A stretch of DNA of 64,000 nt, from assembly GCF_964355755.1 (NCBI RefSeq), contig NC_092676.1, forward strand, positions 7,112,288 to 7,176,287, read 5' to 3'. The notes beneath the pieces are model-generated. The model was not told where the DNA came from. It saw nothing but the letters and a program-made list of their open reading frames with translations, and ran no database searches. The stretch's first letter is position 1. Every line of letters begins with the position of its first letter. The translations under genes and the position numbers were made by a program. The DNA comes from Antedon mediterranea (lineage: Eukaryota; Echinodermata; Crinoidea; Comatulida; Antedonidae). Positions 12,065-23,444 of this stretch are shown piece by piece.

Positions 12065-15000
12065 ATGTGGAAATTTCTAAAAAAATTTAGACGAAAAAAG
12101 GGTATGTACATTTTTATTTATTGTATGTTTTTTTGTGGTAAGTTACAACCGTTATTTTATAGACCTGGCAGTTAAACACAGTATTTTGCTGATATTTTTA
12201 GAGATTTTATGAAGAAACATGATAATGACAACAGTAACTGCAGACCCAGTACTTAAACACTAATAGAATTATTTTCTAATACGTATAAAGAAAGAAATTA
12301 AAATATAGAACTAGTAGCAATTCATTCACCGTCATAAATGTAAAGTTTTTTCGAATATTGTCTTCATTGGCAAGTATGATAGAATAGAGATATAATTAAA
12401 ATACACAGGACTAACAGTATCTAACAACTTGTGTGTTGCTATAGATATTCATTTATCTAAATAGTTTTATATTTGAAAGAGACAAATTTAACACAAAAAA
12501 AAACATACCGGTATTTTTCAGGAAAAGAAAAAACTGTGAGAAGAAAAAAAGGAGATGATCAGGTTTGTTTCGTTGATTCAGTTCAAAATTCAAAACTTAA
12601 TAATACCCTTGTATAAATGTTATACAATTAATTATATAATCCGTTTATTTGTGATGTGTGTATGACTTATTTATTTTGGTATGATTATTGATTAACGGCC
12701 TATAATTATCATAATGATATGATGTGTTATTTAGGCAATTCTTTTAGGTTCTTGTGAATCAATTGTGCAATCTACGAATATTTTGGAATTTCCATTATGA
12801 TTATTTTAATAATAGATAATACATAAAATCGTTTAAATTATCTAACGATGGCCTTAAGGGTCTTTCACACCTGTTCCGTCTCCACTCGGCTATGCACCAA
12901 TCGATATGCGCTTAGCCGCGTGAAAACGAAACATTGACGTTCGATTGAATTTTCCGGCGCCGGACCGAAACCGTGCCGGAACAGGTGTGAAAGAGCCTTT
13001 AAGTGTATGATATAATGATGCAGGACAAATAATGTAAGACTTTTAATGGGTTTTGTATTTAAATAAATTTTACAAGCTGTTATACTTTTACTGGGATTTC
13101 CATGTGTAATTTTTTGGCGGATTTCCCACATTTAGTTTAACCACCCATTGATCTTATATTGTTCTGCATTGTTTACTTTTATAGTCTAAAGGTGTACAGA
13201 ATTCTGCGACAAGTGCTTTGGCGACACAAAGAAAATTTAAACGCGGAAAAAGAAAAGAACAACACACCGTAAGTAGCATTGTCCTGATAACTATTTTCTA
13301 TAAATGAAAATTCTTTCAGCAGTTTCCCTTCCCAACTGAGTTTCGAACCTAATAAGAAAAAGTTTTTGCTTTTAAAATTGATTTGTTTATCATGTGTATT
13401 AATATTTTAATACACATTGGTATTTTGTAGGAAAAGCAAAGAGCAGAAATAGATAAAAAGGCTTGTTTTGTTGATTTTTACTGTTTTAACTTAAATTAAT
13501 AACATTTATCAATTTTATATCTACTGTATCAATTGTTTGTTGTTAACGATGTCAATTATCAGTATGATATGATGATGATAAGGACCACATTATAGTTCTG
13601 GCGAATCAATTATGCAATAGAGAACATTTATATTTTGGATTTTACATTACTAATTAATAACAATTTGCTTTCCTTTGGTTTCTCTTAAATGACATTTCAA
13701 GACAACTTAATGATGCATAAGAGATGATGCAAGACTTTTTGGGGTTTTTTTTTCAATTTATTTTTATTGGGATTTTCCATCATGTATATTTTGAACCCAT
13801 TAATGATACAATAATTGGTTGACATTTTCTTTATTATCCATTATCTACGTTAGTTATCCGATTCTACGATGAACTCAATAGAGAGAGGCCTTGAACGTGA
13901 CAGAAGAGAACTTAAAAGAGACGAACAAAAAATCGTAAGTTGTATGCCTAAGACTAAAACGGAATGTCATTGTTTTTTTTTTTAAATACGTACAAAAATA
14001 ATATTTTGCTTTACAACTTGATTTGTAACATAAATGTATATGTATATTTTTAAAAGACAGATTTAACACATTTATGTGAAAAAAACTACTTGTGTTTTTC
14101 AGGAAAATGATATAAAGAAAGCTGAAAAGCGAGGGGATAAACAGGTTTGTTCCTTTGATTATTTACCGAATAAATTTACAACTTGATAATACATTTTATA
14201 AATTATTTTAATAGCTCGCCAGTCAATAATTGCAAATGGAAGTTGTGACGTAGTCCGTAGCGTTGGTAATTCAGTTATTGAGGCTTATTTACATACAAAC
14301 ATATAGAAATACATACAATATTTGATGCAAAGATAACTCTGACAAAAAAAAAATTGATGTGCCCATTTATGGACATGATTATGTTATATCACCACCATAT
14401 TTAGGCACATCACAGTTTTTGTTGTTGTCTAGTTTGATAGTGTTGAGAACCTTACATCACGGTACAAAACTAAATGTATTTTAAGTGAACAACAAATATT
14501 GGTATTGAGTTGTACAGTATATTCCTATTTTTCCTGTTTATTTGTATTTTTTGTGAATTACAATGCTAAATTTAATAGATGAAATTATTCAATCTAATGA
14601 AGCATAGTACGTGTTTTAGGCCTACTGCAGTTATCTTAGTAGTCCTCTTCCAGAAGAAATAGATGGAACTAACATTAGTTAGATTGGCCCTTTTTACACC
14701 GACATGTCGTGTTCGGATTCCTTTTCGCATCTGATTTAGTGACCCTAGTATTATCCTCGGGTACTCAATTCCGGATCAAACACCTTTGCCTCCATTTCAT
14801 AATTACGTATGGTACTTCTCTTTAGATTAAATGAGCCTTTTCAATTTCAGACATGCAAATCTTTACAAAAACATCAACAAGTTTTGAGAACAGCAAACGC
14901 GAACTCGCATAAAACATCAGCAAATGTGTCAGCAGTAAGAACGCAAGCTAAGGTGAGTTGTTTTCTCTGGCAATGATGATCGATTATTTTAGGCCTACTA

Positions 15001-15900
15001 TTTCCTCTCACATGTAAAATTATTATGGCGCCTGTTGTTGAACGTACAATTCAGAATGATATTGTGGATACTATTATAGAATGCCCGTTTCTTGAAAATT
15101 ATTATAGGCCTATTCCCTCCAGAGTAAACCATTGGCTTTGATTGCAAAACATTGCTAAATATTTTGATTGCGGCATTTAATGCTGAGACGTATTTTAAAT
15201 TTCAGACAATGCAATCTACAAAGACAGTTGTCACAGCAATGGAAAACACTACTAAGGTATTTTAATTTTTATCATCCATTAATATTATTAGCAGGTATAA
15301 TTATTCATTCGTGTGTTTTTTTTATAAACGACAATTAGCTCCCGAGGAGAATTAAAATGGTTGAAAATTAATTGTCAGTATTGAATTGTCCAAAATTAAA
15401 TAATTATTATCGTTTCTAGGCAATAAAAGCAATGAATAAACAGATGCCGTGTAAGCAGATAGCCAATCAAATGCATGCGTTTGAGAGAGAAAGCAACGCA
15501 ATGACCGAGGCACAAGAATTAAGTATGTGTATTATATAATTATATTTTCAACTGGTGCTGTGGTGGTGTTATTACAGCACATGTTAAAGCATTACATGAT
15601 TGGTCAATTCACCACCTGAAGTCTACCATTTAGCCATAAGTTTGGCTTGCAGAAAACCGTTACAACCCATGATTTTACTTAAGTCAAGATAGTAAAAAGT
15701 GCCTAAGTGAAAAGATAGTATCTTTTTAGCTTAAGCACTTTTTACTATCTCGACTTAACTCATGGATAACCATCCCCATAATATCCTATAATTTTTGCCA
15801 TATTTCGAATTATTCATGATTTCTGCCTCACTTAATTAATTAATTGTATGTTTCTCCTTTTTTTTAAGTGGATCTTCTAGAATCTGGAGATGTCGAGTAA
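12065..15900 (+). CDS. CHMP2B-like ESCRT-III paralogue, copy 3, C-terminally truncated with basic N-terminal micro-exons
   Basis: Predicted exons: 12065-12101, 12522-12562, 13185-13268, 13431-13460, 13884-13934, 14103-14144, 14851-14952, 15206-15256, 15420-15522, 15869-15900; total 573 nt, 190 aa. Starts MWKFLKKFRRKK. Residues ~13-95 are short basic exons (GKEKTVRRKKGDDQ, QRKFKRGKRKEQHT, LERDRRELKRDEQKI, ENDIKKAEKRGDKQ), paired one for one with copy 1. The core follows: TCKSLQKHQQVLRTAN (canonical TCTILAKQLVNMRKAK), TMQSTKTVVTAMENTTK and AIKAMNKQMPCKQIANQMH with MTEAQEL. The final exon reads MDLLESGDVE-stop, so the C-terminal helix and MIT-interacting motif are missing. The donor after 13460 is GC (AAG|GCTTGT), and the acceptor of the 13884 exon is a little uncertain. 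Copies 1 and 3 form a sub-family separate from copy 2. Function is inferred only: a membrane-binding, Vps4-uncoupled ESCRT-III-like protein. Confidence 0.68.
12857..12998. repeat. 142-bp MITE, PIF/Harbinger-like
   Basis: Terminal inverted repeats AGGGTCTTTCACACCTGTTC and its complement at the right end differ at one of the first 20 bases. TTA flanks both sides (12854-12856 and 12999-13001), a 3-bp target duplication typical of PIF/Harbinger. Confidence 0.65.
14340..14455. repeat. MITE family A, partial copy (intron of copy 3)
   Basis: Contains GTGCCCATTTATGGACATGA and the right-end TAGTTTGATAGTGTTGAGA. See the entry at 42360 for the family. Confidence 0.6.
15667..15775. repeat. Foldback hairpin element
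   Basis: CCATGATTTTACTTAAGTC... at the left is repeated inverted as ...CGACTTAACTCATGG at the right, with GATAGTAAAAAGTGC inside both arms. A fragment of it recurs at about 25594-25640. Confidence 0.65.
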
Positions 15901-16889
15901 TGGTGATTCAAGTATTGGTTAACTTGGTCATTCAGAAGAAGTTTATTATTTTTACCGTGTAGATACAAATATTTAATTATAATAAGTAGGGTTTAAACGA
16001 GTCGAAATGAGACTTCTACTATAGGCCTAGGTTTATTAAAACAGGGTAGATAGTTAAAAGTTAAAGTTCACACAACATAAAACAAGTTAAAAGTAAAACG
16101 TAGTGTGAGCAGATTATGTGAGATTAAGTTAACAGGGCTTTTGTTCTTTAACCCTTTCAAGACGTGGCCCGTATCCCATACAGGGTAATTTACTGTACCA
16201 GGACGAGAGGCCTGTATATTTACGGGTTGACTTTTTGGGGTCACTGAATTGCACTTTATGAGCATTTGACCTACGCAATTTTTTAGAAGGCCAAAACATT
16301 CCCATAGCAATAAAACCAACAATTGCAGAAAGTTACATAAAAAATGTATTTTGGATTTTCCTAAGCTTTTTAAAAATACCTTCTTGGGGTTCGCGTATTC
16401 AAAGGGTTAAAAAGATAATAGGCCTATAATATCTTGTTACAAAATTATGAAGGGTAGGACTAAGGTAAAAAACAAATATGTTTCCTTATTTACAAAATTA
16501 GAGAATACATAATGGTACATCTTTTGCTAGTAGTACACAACAAATAATAATGTTTGCTTTGAGGTTATTTGTAGGCTAAAATTATAGTAAAATAAACATT
16601 AGTATAATACTGGTAACTGGTTGTAAAGTTAAACATAAAAGACACTTTCCCTGAAATTGTTGATGTTTTGTAAAAATAATGCATATACTGTATATTACTT
16701 TAAAAAAGTTGTATAGGCCTAGTTGGTAAACAGCGGTAACATACGAACATCGTACGCTTCAGATCTTTACTGCTTAAAGATGGAAGAAAATTATTGTAAT
16801 AGGCCAGTATAGTATTTAATGAAAAGCAGCTTAAAATAGATGAAAAAAACATAAAGGGAAAAGTACATTCATAAATGCATTTTGTAAAT
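15901..16889. other. Intergenic DNA between copy 3 and the minus-strand chromodomain gene
   Basis: Convergent 3' ends of two genes. The only structured sequence I see is the TTAA-flanked MITE at 16152-16406. Confidence 0.5.
16152..16406. repeat. piggyBac-like MITE with TTAA target duplication
   Basis: The element starts CCCTTTCAAGACG and ends CGTATTCAAAGGG, an imperfect 13-bp inverted repeat. TTAA flanks it on both sides (16148-16151 and 16407-16410). No transposase is present. Confidence 0.7.
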
Positions 16890-19800
16890 TTAAATCCTCA
16901 AATGTTCTGGAACATTTGCTTCTGGCTCCCAGGTAGGTTTTTTGAAGCCAACCCACTTTACTTGGTACATAAATTGTCCTTTCTTCTTTTTCTTTTTTAA
17001 TATTTTTTCAAATGCATAAAATCCTGAAAAAAAAAAAGAAGCAATTTTTACAAGCATGCAAATAAGTTAAACAAACTGTGTTTCCAAAACAATATTTGAT
17101 TATTATCAGGGTTGTAATATTATGTCTCTGCATCTTACCTTCTTTCAACTCAGTTTTCTTACTGGTATGCCCAATCTCCGAACAAATGTTTGCTAAATCT
17201 GTATTTTTTTCTGGGAAAAAAAACAGTTAAGCATTAATTGTTAAAACATTTTGGGGTTCCCTGCTCTCTAATTTGAATGTATGTGCTGTTGCTATTTGAA
17301 AAATTTCTTTGAATTTAATTATGCACAAGGACACTTTATTGAGTAAAAACTTAGTCTAGTGTATATTGTTATGTTAAGGTCAATTAACTGTCAAATAATT
17401 TTTTTAATTTTATTTTTTTTAAAGCACTATAACACTGTATTGCTCATAGGTCATTCCATATCCTGTCACGTCTTTAACACAATTGTATTCATTGTATGTG
17501 TTGCTGTTTAAAATTTAAGTAGGTTTGCTAAATGTGTTACTCACCAAAATCAATTAACACTTCGTGAGGCCTAATGGTAACTTCAATTTCAGCTGTGGAA
17601 GAATTATGTTCATTGTGAAGAATATCACAAAGAAAAGTAAATACTGTATAAACATTTTGATTCACACTAAATACACATTTTCAATATATCAACAAATATA
17701 ACATCAAATATCAAGTAAATGATGTTTAACTTACCATCAGTAATTACTGTTTCATTTTCTGTAGCTGTGGATGAATAAATTGCAATAAATAATATTTTGT
17801 TCAATGACTATATCATATAATAGACTCGAACACCTTTTTACAACAAATTGTTTGGTTGCATTAAATATCAAGTAAATGATGTTTAACTTACCATCAGCAA
17901 TAACTGTTTCATTTTCTGTTGCTGTGGATGAATAAATTGCAATAAATTATATTGTATTCAATATGCAGATGTAATTTATAGTGAAATACAGTAGTACTGT
18001 TTACCTATATTATTTAAGAAAATAGTCTTGTGCCTTAATATACTACAGTATATATTAACCATGCACAAAATGTTAAATTAGATACTGACTATAGAATTTC
18101 AAATTCAAAGATATTGTAGATCTCTTAGATTTAAATATCATCCAAAAAACTACTTTCTGTCATGACTGCAGATGATTAATTGACATACACTAGAATTGCA
18201 AAATTAATTTTAACAAAACCAAAATCTGAAAGGCCTCAAAATGTTTATTAATTACTGTAAATGTTCTTAAGCGATTAATGTTTGCTTTTTGATTTTGTGT
18301 CCGTCGGCACATCATCGCGTCCGTCGGCAAACAAAGGTGCCGGGGACAAAAATAAACTATTATTCTGACAATAATTGAACTGTAAACATAATTCTTTTGA
18401 GTGTTTGTTTATTTACATATCATATCATCGATCCCTTCAGATCAACTATTTTTTATTTTCATTACATCTAACGAAACACGTAAAAAATGTGTAGCACGTA
18501 CGTACAGCCGTATGCTGTAGATTTTTTACTCAAAAGTCTTTGACCTTACCCTATTCAACCTTGTTTTTGCAGTTGAGCCTCTCATGACCTGGGATTTGTA
18601 TGTCTTCCTACGCTAAGATTATATAGTTCCACATGCCATGTGCTTTTTTGTCTAAGATATATTTATTATAAGTGCCAAAAACCCGTTTTTTTTTCTCGAT
18701 ATGAGGCCTTTATTATTCAAAATTTTTTAAGAAAAAGCACACATACCATAAAAAATATCCATGTATTTCATTTTTGGAACAGAATATTCCGTGAGGATCA
18801 ACTACAAAACCACCATTTTGTGATATGATGTCATCGTAAGCCAATCAAAGCTGAGCTTTCTCGCGATTGGCATTGCTCACGGTTGAATATTTTGGATTCT
18901 AGCTGATTTGATTGGTGGATGCGAATCACCCGCAGCGGAATGTTTTCTCTCGCGCGTGTACCATGAATCTCTCTGATCGTTACTACACAAAGTTAGAGCA
19001 ATGAATTTTCCCGAATTCCGTTAAGTAAACAACTTTATATATTTTATAAGCATTTAATTACATGTTTTATTGATATTTCCAATGGTGATATATAAAATAA
19101 ATTACTAAAAAACGTAATTATATGTAATTATTTTAACCAAAAATGGCGTAGTTAATAGAATTGTCGACTGAGGCCGCAAATTGTTTTACTTCTTTCGTGG
19201 CTAAAAACGATCATTTTCGGCGATGTTTTAGACCCTATATTTCGAAAACTACAAGTCAGATTTTCCTAATTCTTTCTTTATTGTAATATGAATGCAACAT
19301 ACTAACAGATAATGTTGGTTTGGTTTTAATTTTGCATCGTTATCCCATATAAGACAATATGACTATGTTATCCTAAAACATATATTTATCAGGTGTATGT
19401 ACAGATAATGACACCAATTTTGTCGGCAAATTGGCAATCCCGCCCCCCCCCCCAACTTCAAAATCCTGGATACGCCACTGAGTTAGGTGGCATGCTGATT
19501 AATGAGGGTAAACTGTGGTATGAAATAGTTTGATAATTCGAAAGTTGGATATCATTGATGCATGCGACTGTGTGTCAGTCTAAATTTTCTGAAACACATT
19601 TATTTTAGTTAAAACTTGCCTTCAAATTTAAGGTGATTGCTCTTTTCAATAATGCTTTCAAGTTCTTGGTAAGTGTACCTTCCTATTGGCTTAAAGCTAA
19701 TAGGATCGAGGCCACAAACTCGCCACTTTCCGTTCATCACCTCCTTGTAAGGCACCCTATCTTTCCCCGATGCTTGTTCTGAAAAAACATCCCAGAGTTT

Positions 19801-20209
19801 AACAATTTAGAGTGAAGTGTAAATTTATAATAATGAGTGTACATATAAATTATTAATACAGTAATAGTTAGATAAAAACTCTAGATGATTGGTATAGACA
19901 TAGGATACTTTATTTGTCAAAAATGTAATATTTTTGAAAAGATAAGATGTTAAAATACATTTAAAATTCTTGTAAGAAAATATTTAAAATACATTAAATT
20001 AAATATGAAAATTGCAATATTCAAAATACTGTGGATATATCGCATTAATAATATAAAATAATTTAAAATGCGTTTGACTTTGATAACATTTTTGGTTCAA
20101 AACATCCTTTATTAAAAAAAAATTGTGAACTTACTGAATTTGTTATTTAACAGCTCCTGCACTTCTCGTCTGAGCTTTTTCTTCTTATTTACTTGTTTTG
20201 CATTTGGAC
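16890..20209 (-). CDS. GTF2I-like repeat plus chromodomain protein, 3' part (5' end not found)
   Basis: Seven minus-strand exons, in order of transcription: 20209-20135, 19778-19620, 17921-17892, 17764-17735, 17592-17545, 17210-17139, 17023-16890. Every internal junction is phase 1, and they join to one open frame. The first two give LRREVQELLNNKF, VPYKEVMNGKWRV, GLDPISFKPIGRYTYQELE and IIEKSNHLKFE, which fits the GTF2I repeat pattern (LR.eV..L...kf, vPY, GLp..i.F, L..Il....i.F). Two near-identical 10-residue exons (ATENETVIAD, ATENETVITD) and a linker follow. The last exons encode YAFEKILKKKKKKGQFMYQV, KWVGFKKPTWEPEANVPEHL, then RI-stop: a chromodomain with the aromatic Y...W...W pattern and the TWEP motif. 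The donor after 19620 is GC (AAG|GCAAGT, a strong GC-type site). A chromodomain usually reads methylated histone tails, so a nuclear role is inferred. It could also be a domesticated or old transposon-derived gene, since many retroelement integrases end in a chromodomain. The N-terminus is missing. Confidence 0.68.
17704..17962 (-). repeat. Tandem duplication of a 30-bp exon with its flanks
   Basis: About 95 bp (AATATCAAGTAAATGATGTT to ATGAATAAATTGCAATAAAT) is present at about 17704-17800 and again at about 17864-17958. Each copy contains the complete micro-exon with both splice sites, and each exon is 30 nt and phase 1-1, so both can be used without breaking frame. Confidence 0.8.
18000..19619. 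other. Long intron of the chromodomain gene
   Basis: About 1.7 kb without an exon I can support. A degraded relative of the duplicated micro-exon may lie near 18160-18180. A poly-C run occurs at 19442-19453 beside a degraded repeat ending ATACGCCACTG. Confidence 0.4.
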
Positions 20210-20265
20210 CTGTATGGATTAAAATCAGATTGTAAGCATAAATATAAATCATGTTTTTACAGTAT

Positions 20266-21638
20266 TGTAATATAATGTTGTGTTGAGGTACTAATGAAGA
20301 CTCTTACTCGCTTGACTGTCGTAACACATATATTGTTTATTCAGTATAATATTTCAGTACAATAATGATTCGGTACAATATACTATTAGGATAAGGATAC
20401 AGAGGATCAGTGATGCTGTCGGTGAGGTGTGAAGTGTGTAGGTCTGCTTCTGGAGAAGTGGCTGTAAGGTGTAGATGTTCTTCTGAAGAAGTGGCTGTAA
20501 GGTGTGTGCTCCGTGAAGTGGCTGTAAGGTGTGTCTGGGCTCTTCTGAAACTTGAGGGTTTATTGCTTTGGTTCATTTACATATGTCACTACGTAATCTT
20601 AGAGGTTACTGATTGGTCCTAAGTTGGTCCATGGGTGTTTAAGTGGGAGTGATTGATCTTATCTGGGGAGGTTACAATGATGAATTGGCCCTGTCGAATC
20701 TCTGCTTAAAAACTGTCAATATCTAATTGTTTTACGATGGGAACAGTCACGAAATTAAGCTAAGTGTTTTCTTTAGGGATTCTATTATAAACTAAATGGT
20801 CATTAAAACATATGGACAAACTCTCCTCTGGACTTTCTGGGTCAAGTTTGTGAACTTATTTGAATTCCGATACAAAGGTCAATTTCTTAAATATAAAAGT
20901 ATATCGTTATATTACATCCCTCTGTTTCCCTTTTTTTTTCTTCTAATCTATTTTAATATAATGTAATATAATGTTGCGTTGTTGAAGTACTAATGAAGAC
21001 TCTCACTCGCTTGACTGTCGTAACACATATATTGTTTATTCAGTATAATACTTCAGTACAATAATGATTCGGTACAATATACTACAGTATTAGGATAAGG
21101 ATACAGAGGATCAGTGATGCTGTCGGTGAGGTGTGAAGTGTGTAGGTGTGCTTCTGGAGAAGTGGCTGTGAGGTGTAGATGTTCTTCTGAAGAAAAGGCT
21201 GTGAGGTGTAGATGTTCCGTGAAGTGGCTGTAAGGTGTGTGCTCCATGAAGTGGCTGTAAGGTGTGTCTGGGCTCTTCTGAAACTTGAGGGTATATTGGC
21301 TTCGGTTCATTTGCATATGTCACTACGTAATCTGTGAGGGTAACGATTGGTCCTAAGCTGATCCAGGGGTGTTTAAGTGGGAGTGATTGATCTTATCTGG
21401 GGAGGTTACAATGATGAATTGGCCCTGTCGAATTTCTGCTAAATTCTGTCAATATCTAATTGTTTTACGATGGGAACAGTCACAAAGTTATTCTTTAGGC
21501 ATTCGATTATAAACTAAATGGTCATTAAAACATCTGGACAAACTCTCCTCTGGACTTTCTGGGTCAAGTTTGTGAACCTATTTGAATTCTGATACAAAGG
21601 TCAATTTCTTAAATATAAAAGTATATCGTTATATTACA
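20266..21638 (-). mobile_element. Collapsed LTR retrotransposon: two LTRs with only about 45 bp between them
   Basis: Left LTR 20266-20916 and right LTR 20962-21638 are direct repeats with high identity. Each starts TGTAATATAA and ends TTATATTACA, a perfect 10-bp inverted terminus with the TG...CA rule. The 4-bp target GTAT flanks the whole element (20262-20265 and 21639-21642). A polypyrimidine run directly follows the left LTR (20917-20944), which on the minus strand is a polypurine tract next to the 3' LTR, so the element lies in minus orientation. All coding sequence and the primer-binding site are gone. Inside each LTR is a small tandem array of GAAGTGGCTGTAAGGTGTG-type units that makes short meaningless frames. 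Confidence 0.85.
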
Positions 21639-21708
21639 GTATGTATTGTAAATTTTATTGCTGATATATATTCAGCTGCTCTTTGATCTTAAAGTGCATA
21701 ATTGTTGA

Positions 21709-21784
21709 AGATGAAATGAAAATCAAGCAATGAATATGACTATAATTGATTAATTATAGTCATCGCTTGATTTTCAATTTTTAA
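21709..21784. repeat. Short hairpin
   Basis: GAAAATCAAGC..TGA..ATGACTATAAT is repeated inverted as ATTATAGTCATCGCTTGATTTTC around a TGATTA loop. Confidence 0.6.
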
Positions 21785-21845
21785 GTTAAATTAATTAATT
21801 GAAATGGTTAAAAAAAGACAGAAGTCTAAAATGAAACCTGGGCTA

Positions 21846-22487
21846 GTAATTTACCTCCGCCAAGGAGGTGTATGTGTCTGTTTGTTTGTTAGCAGGATTA
21901 CTCAAAAAGTAATTACAAGATCTTTAAATTACCAAAATGAATGTAGAGATAGATATGTGGTCAAGGACCATTCCATTAAATTTTGGGACCATTTCGGACC
22001 ACGGTCCCAATTCTGGACCACTTTTTAGTATACTTTTTTAGACCTGCTAGTGTTAAAAGATAGGACAGAATTTTTCAAAAGCCGGCTAGCAGTCTTAAAG
22101 TAACAAGTAAACTGAAATTGCATTTTCTCGAGAACTACTTGTCCAAAAAACTTCATTTTTGAACAAGAGCCAAGAGTTATAATTTGTGATTTGTAATTTT
22201 AAAACATAATTTGATTTAATGTGCACGTTTTTTGATGCGAGTAGTTTAAAAAACCTATTTCTTTTCAAATTCACTTGTTTGATTTTCGCGTTGCTGTTCT
22301 ATTGTTAGTCAACTGAAGCTATTGTTAATTGAAAGGCTTGTTACATAACCATTACACCAAACTCGCAATCACAAACAGCATTAAGACACACACAAATAAA
22401 TATATATTTTTTTTTTACCGGAGAAATCTTATGTAGGAGAATTTTACAGTAGGCGGAGGTATGCACTCTCGGAGTGGCTTTCTAGTT
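21846..22487. repeat. Dispersed element with CCTCCGCC ends
   Basis: Begins TTTACCTCCGCCAAGGAGGT, then GTTTGTTTGTTAGCAGGATT and ACTCAAAAAGTAATTAC, and ends GGCGGAGGTATGCACTCTC.. CTTTCTAGTT. From memory, closely similar text is common in genomes of marine animals. The ends CCTCCGCC/GGCGGAGG are inverted. Non-coding. Confidence 0.5.
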
Positions 22488-23444
22488 AAGTTCTAAAATG
22501 TAAATGATACTTGGACTACTGTGTTTAACACCATTCATTAATATATGATATAATATAAGTAAGTGTCAGATCAGTGTGTGTGTGTGTGTGTGTTCCGTTG
22601 TAAATCTGCTACAATGCTTACTTTTGTCAAATTTATTGTGAAGAGGATGAAAGAGGTAATTTCAATTAAAATAATATTCAATTTTAAAGTCCTTATATAA
22701 AACTATATTTAAAATGTTGTAAAATGGTGCAGTCAATTCTAAATAAGTTCAACTTGCATTGAAAGAAGTTACACATTTTCAATTTATTGTATATAAACTT
22801 GATTTTTGCATCAAATTTAAGTTTGTTATCAATTTGATCATCTAAATGCTTGTATGTTTTAACTTCTGATAACCTTTAATAACAATTTGGGGAAGCAAGT
22901 ACTTATATTAAAAAGCCAAGCAATGCACATTGCAAGAAAATTAATTTGATTAACCTTCTTTTCAATTTCCTTGGCTTTTCGTGCTATTGCAATTTTATTC
23001 TGGCCTCTGTCATTTGCGATGGTGTTGTTGGCAGTGGCAAAGCCAGTCTTGCCCGTTCTTCATAACTGGCAGATTCATTGTACAAAAGACAATTTATTTT
23101 TAATTATTATTATTATTATATTTTTTTCATTGTTGTTTATTTTATTTCCAATAAAATGTAATACTGTAAAATATAGTTTGGACTTTTCATTTATTTTTAA
23201 TAGTGTCACGCAACATAATTTCTGAAAACTAAAAAAAAAAAAGTTTTAAACTCTATAATTCTAAAAATAACCGTATGACTAATTGTTATTGATTGATGAT
23301 CGATTCCCGATGCGCGCGTCTGATTGATCACTCATGTTACGTCATACAAGACGTCACATGAAACAGACTCATCATCATTCAAAGATCGGTCGGTCATAAT
23401 ATATCCCATCCATATCATTTTATTTATGTTGAAAGTTTCACACC
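22488..23444. other. Region upstream of canonical CHMP2B
   Basis: Contains a (TG)n run at 22575-22592. A minus-strand segment (about 23037-22968) reads in frame GFATANNTIANDRGQNKIAI then ARKAKEIEKK before a GT; it could be a remnant of an upstream exon of the chromodomain gene but its phase does not fit. Near 23337-23360 are TTACGTCAT and GACGTCAC, CRE-like words, about 90-110 bp before the CHMP2B ATG. Confidence 0.35.

Noticed and set aside
2937-15900. Idea that copies 1-3 are processed retro-pseudogenes of CHMP2B
   Set aside because: They keep introns at the same positions and phases as the parent, so they arose by DNA-level tandem duplication.
20337-21323. Short frames with HLTATS-type repeats on both strands
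   Set aside because: They lie wholly inside the two LTR copies and come from the internal tandem repeat.
22575-22592. (TG)n tract as a possible regulatory element
   Set aside because: A plain short microsatellite with no supporting context.
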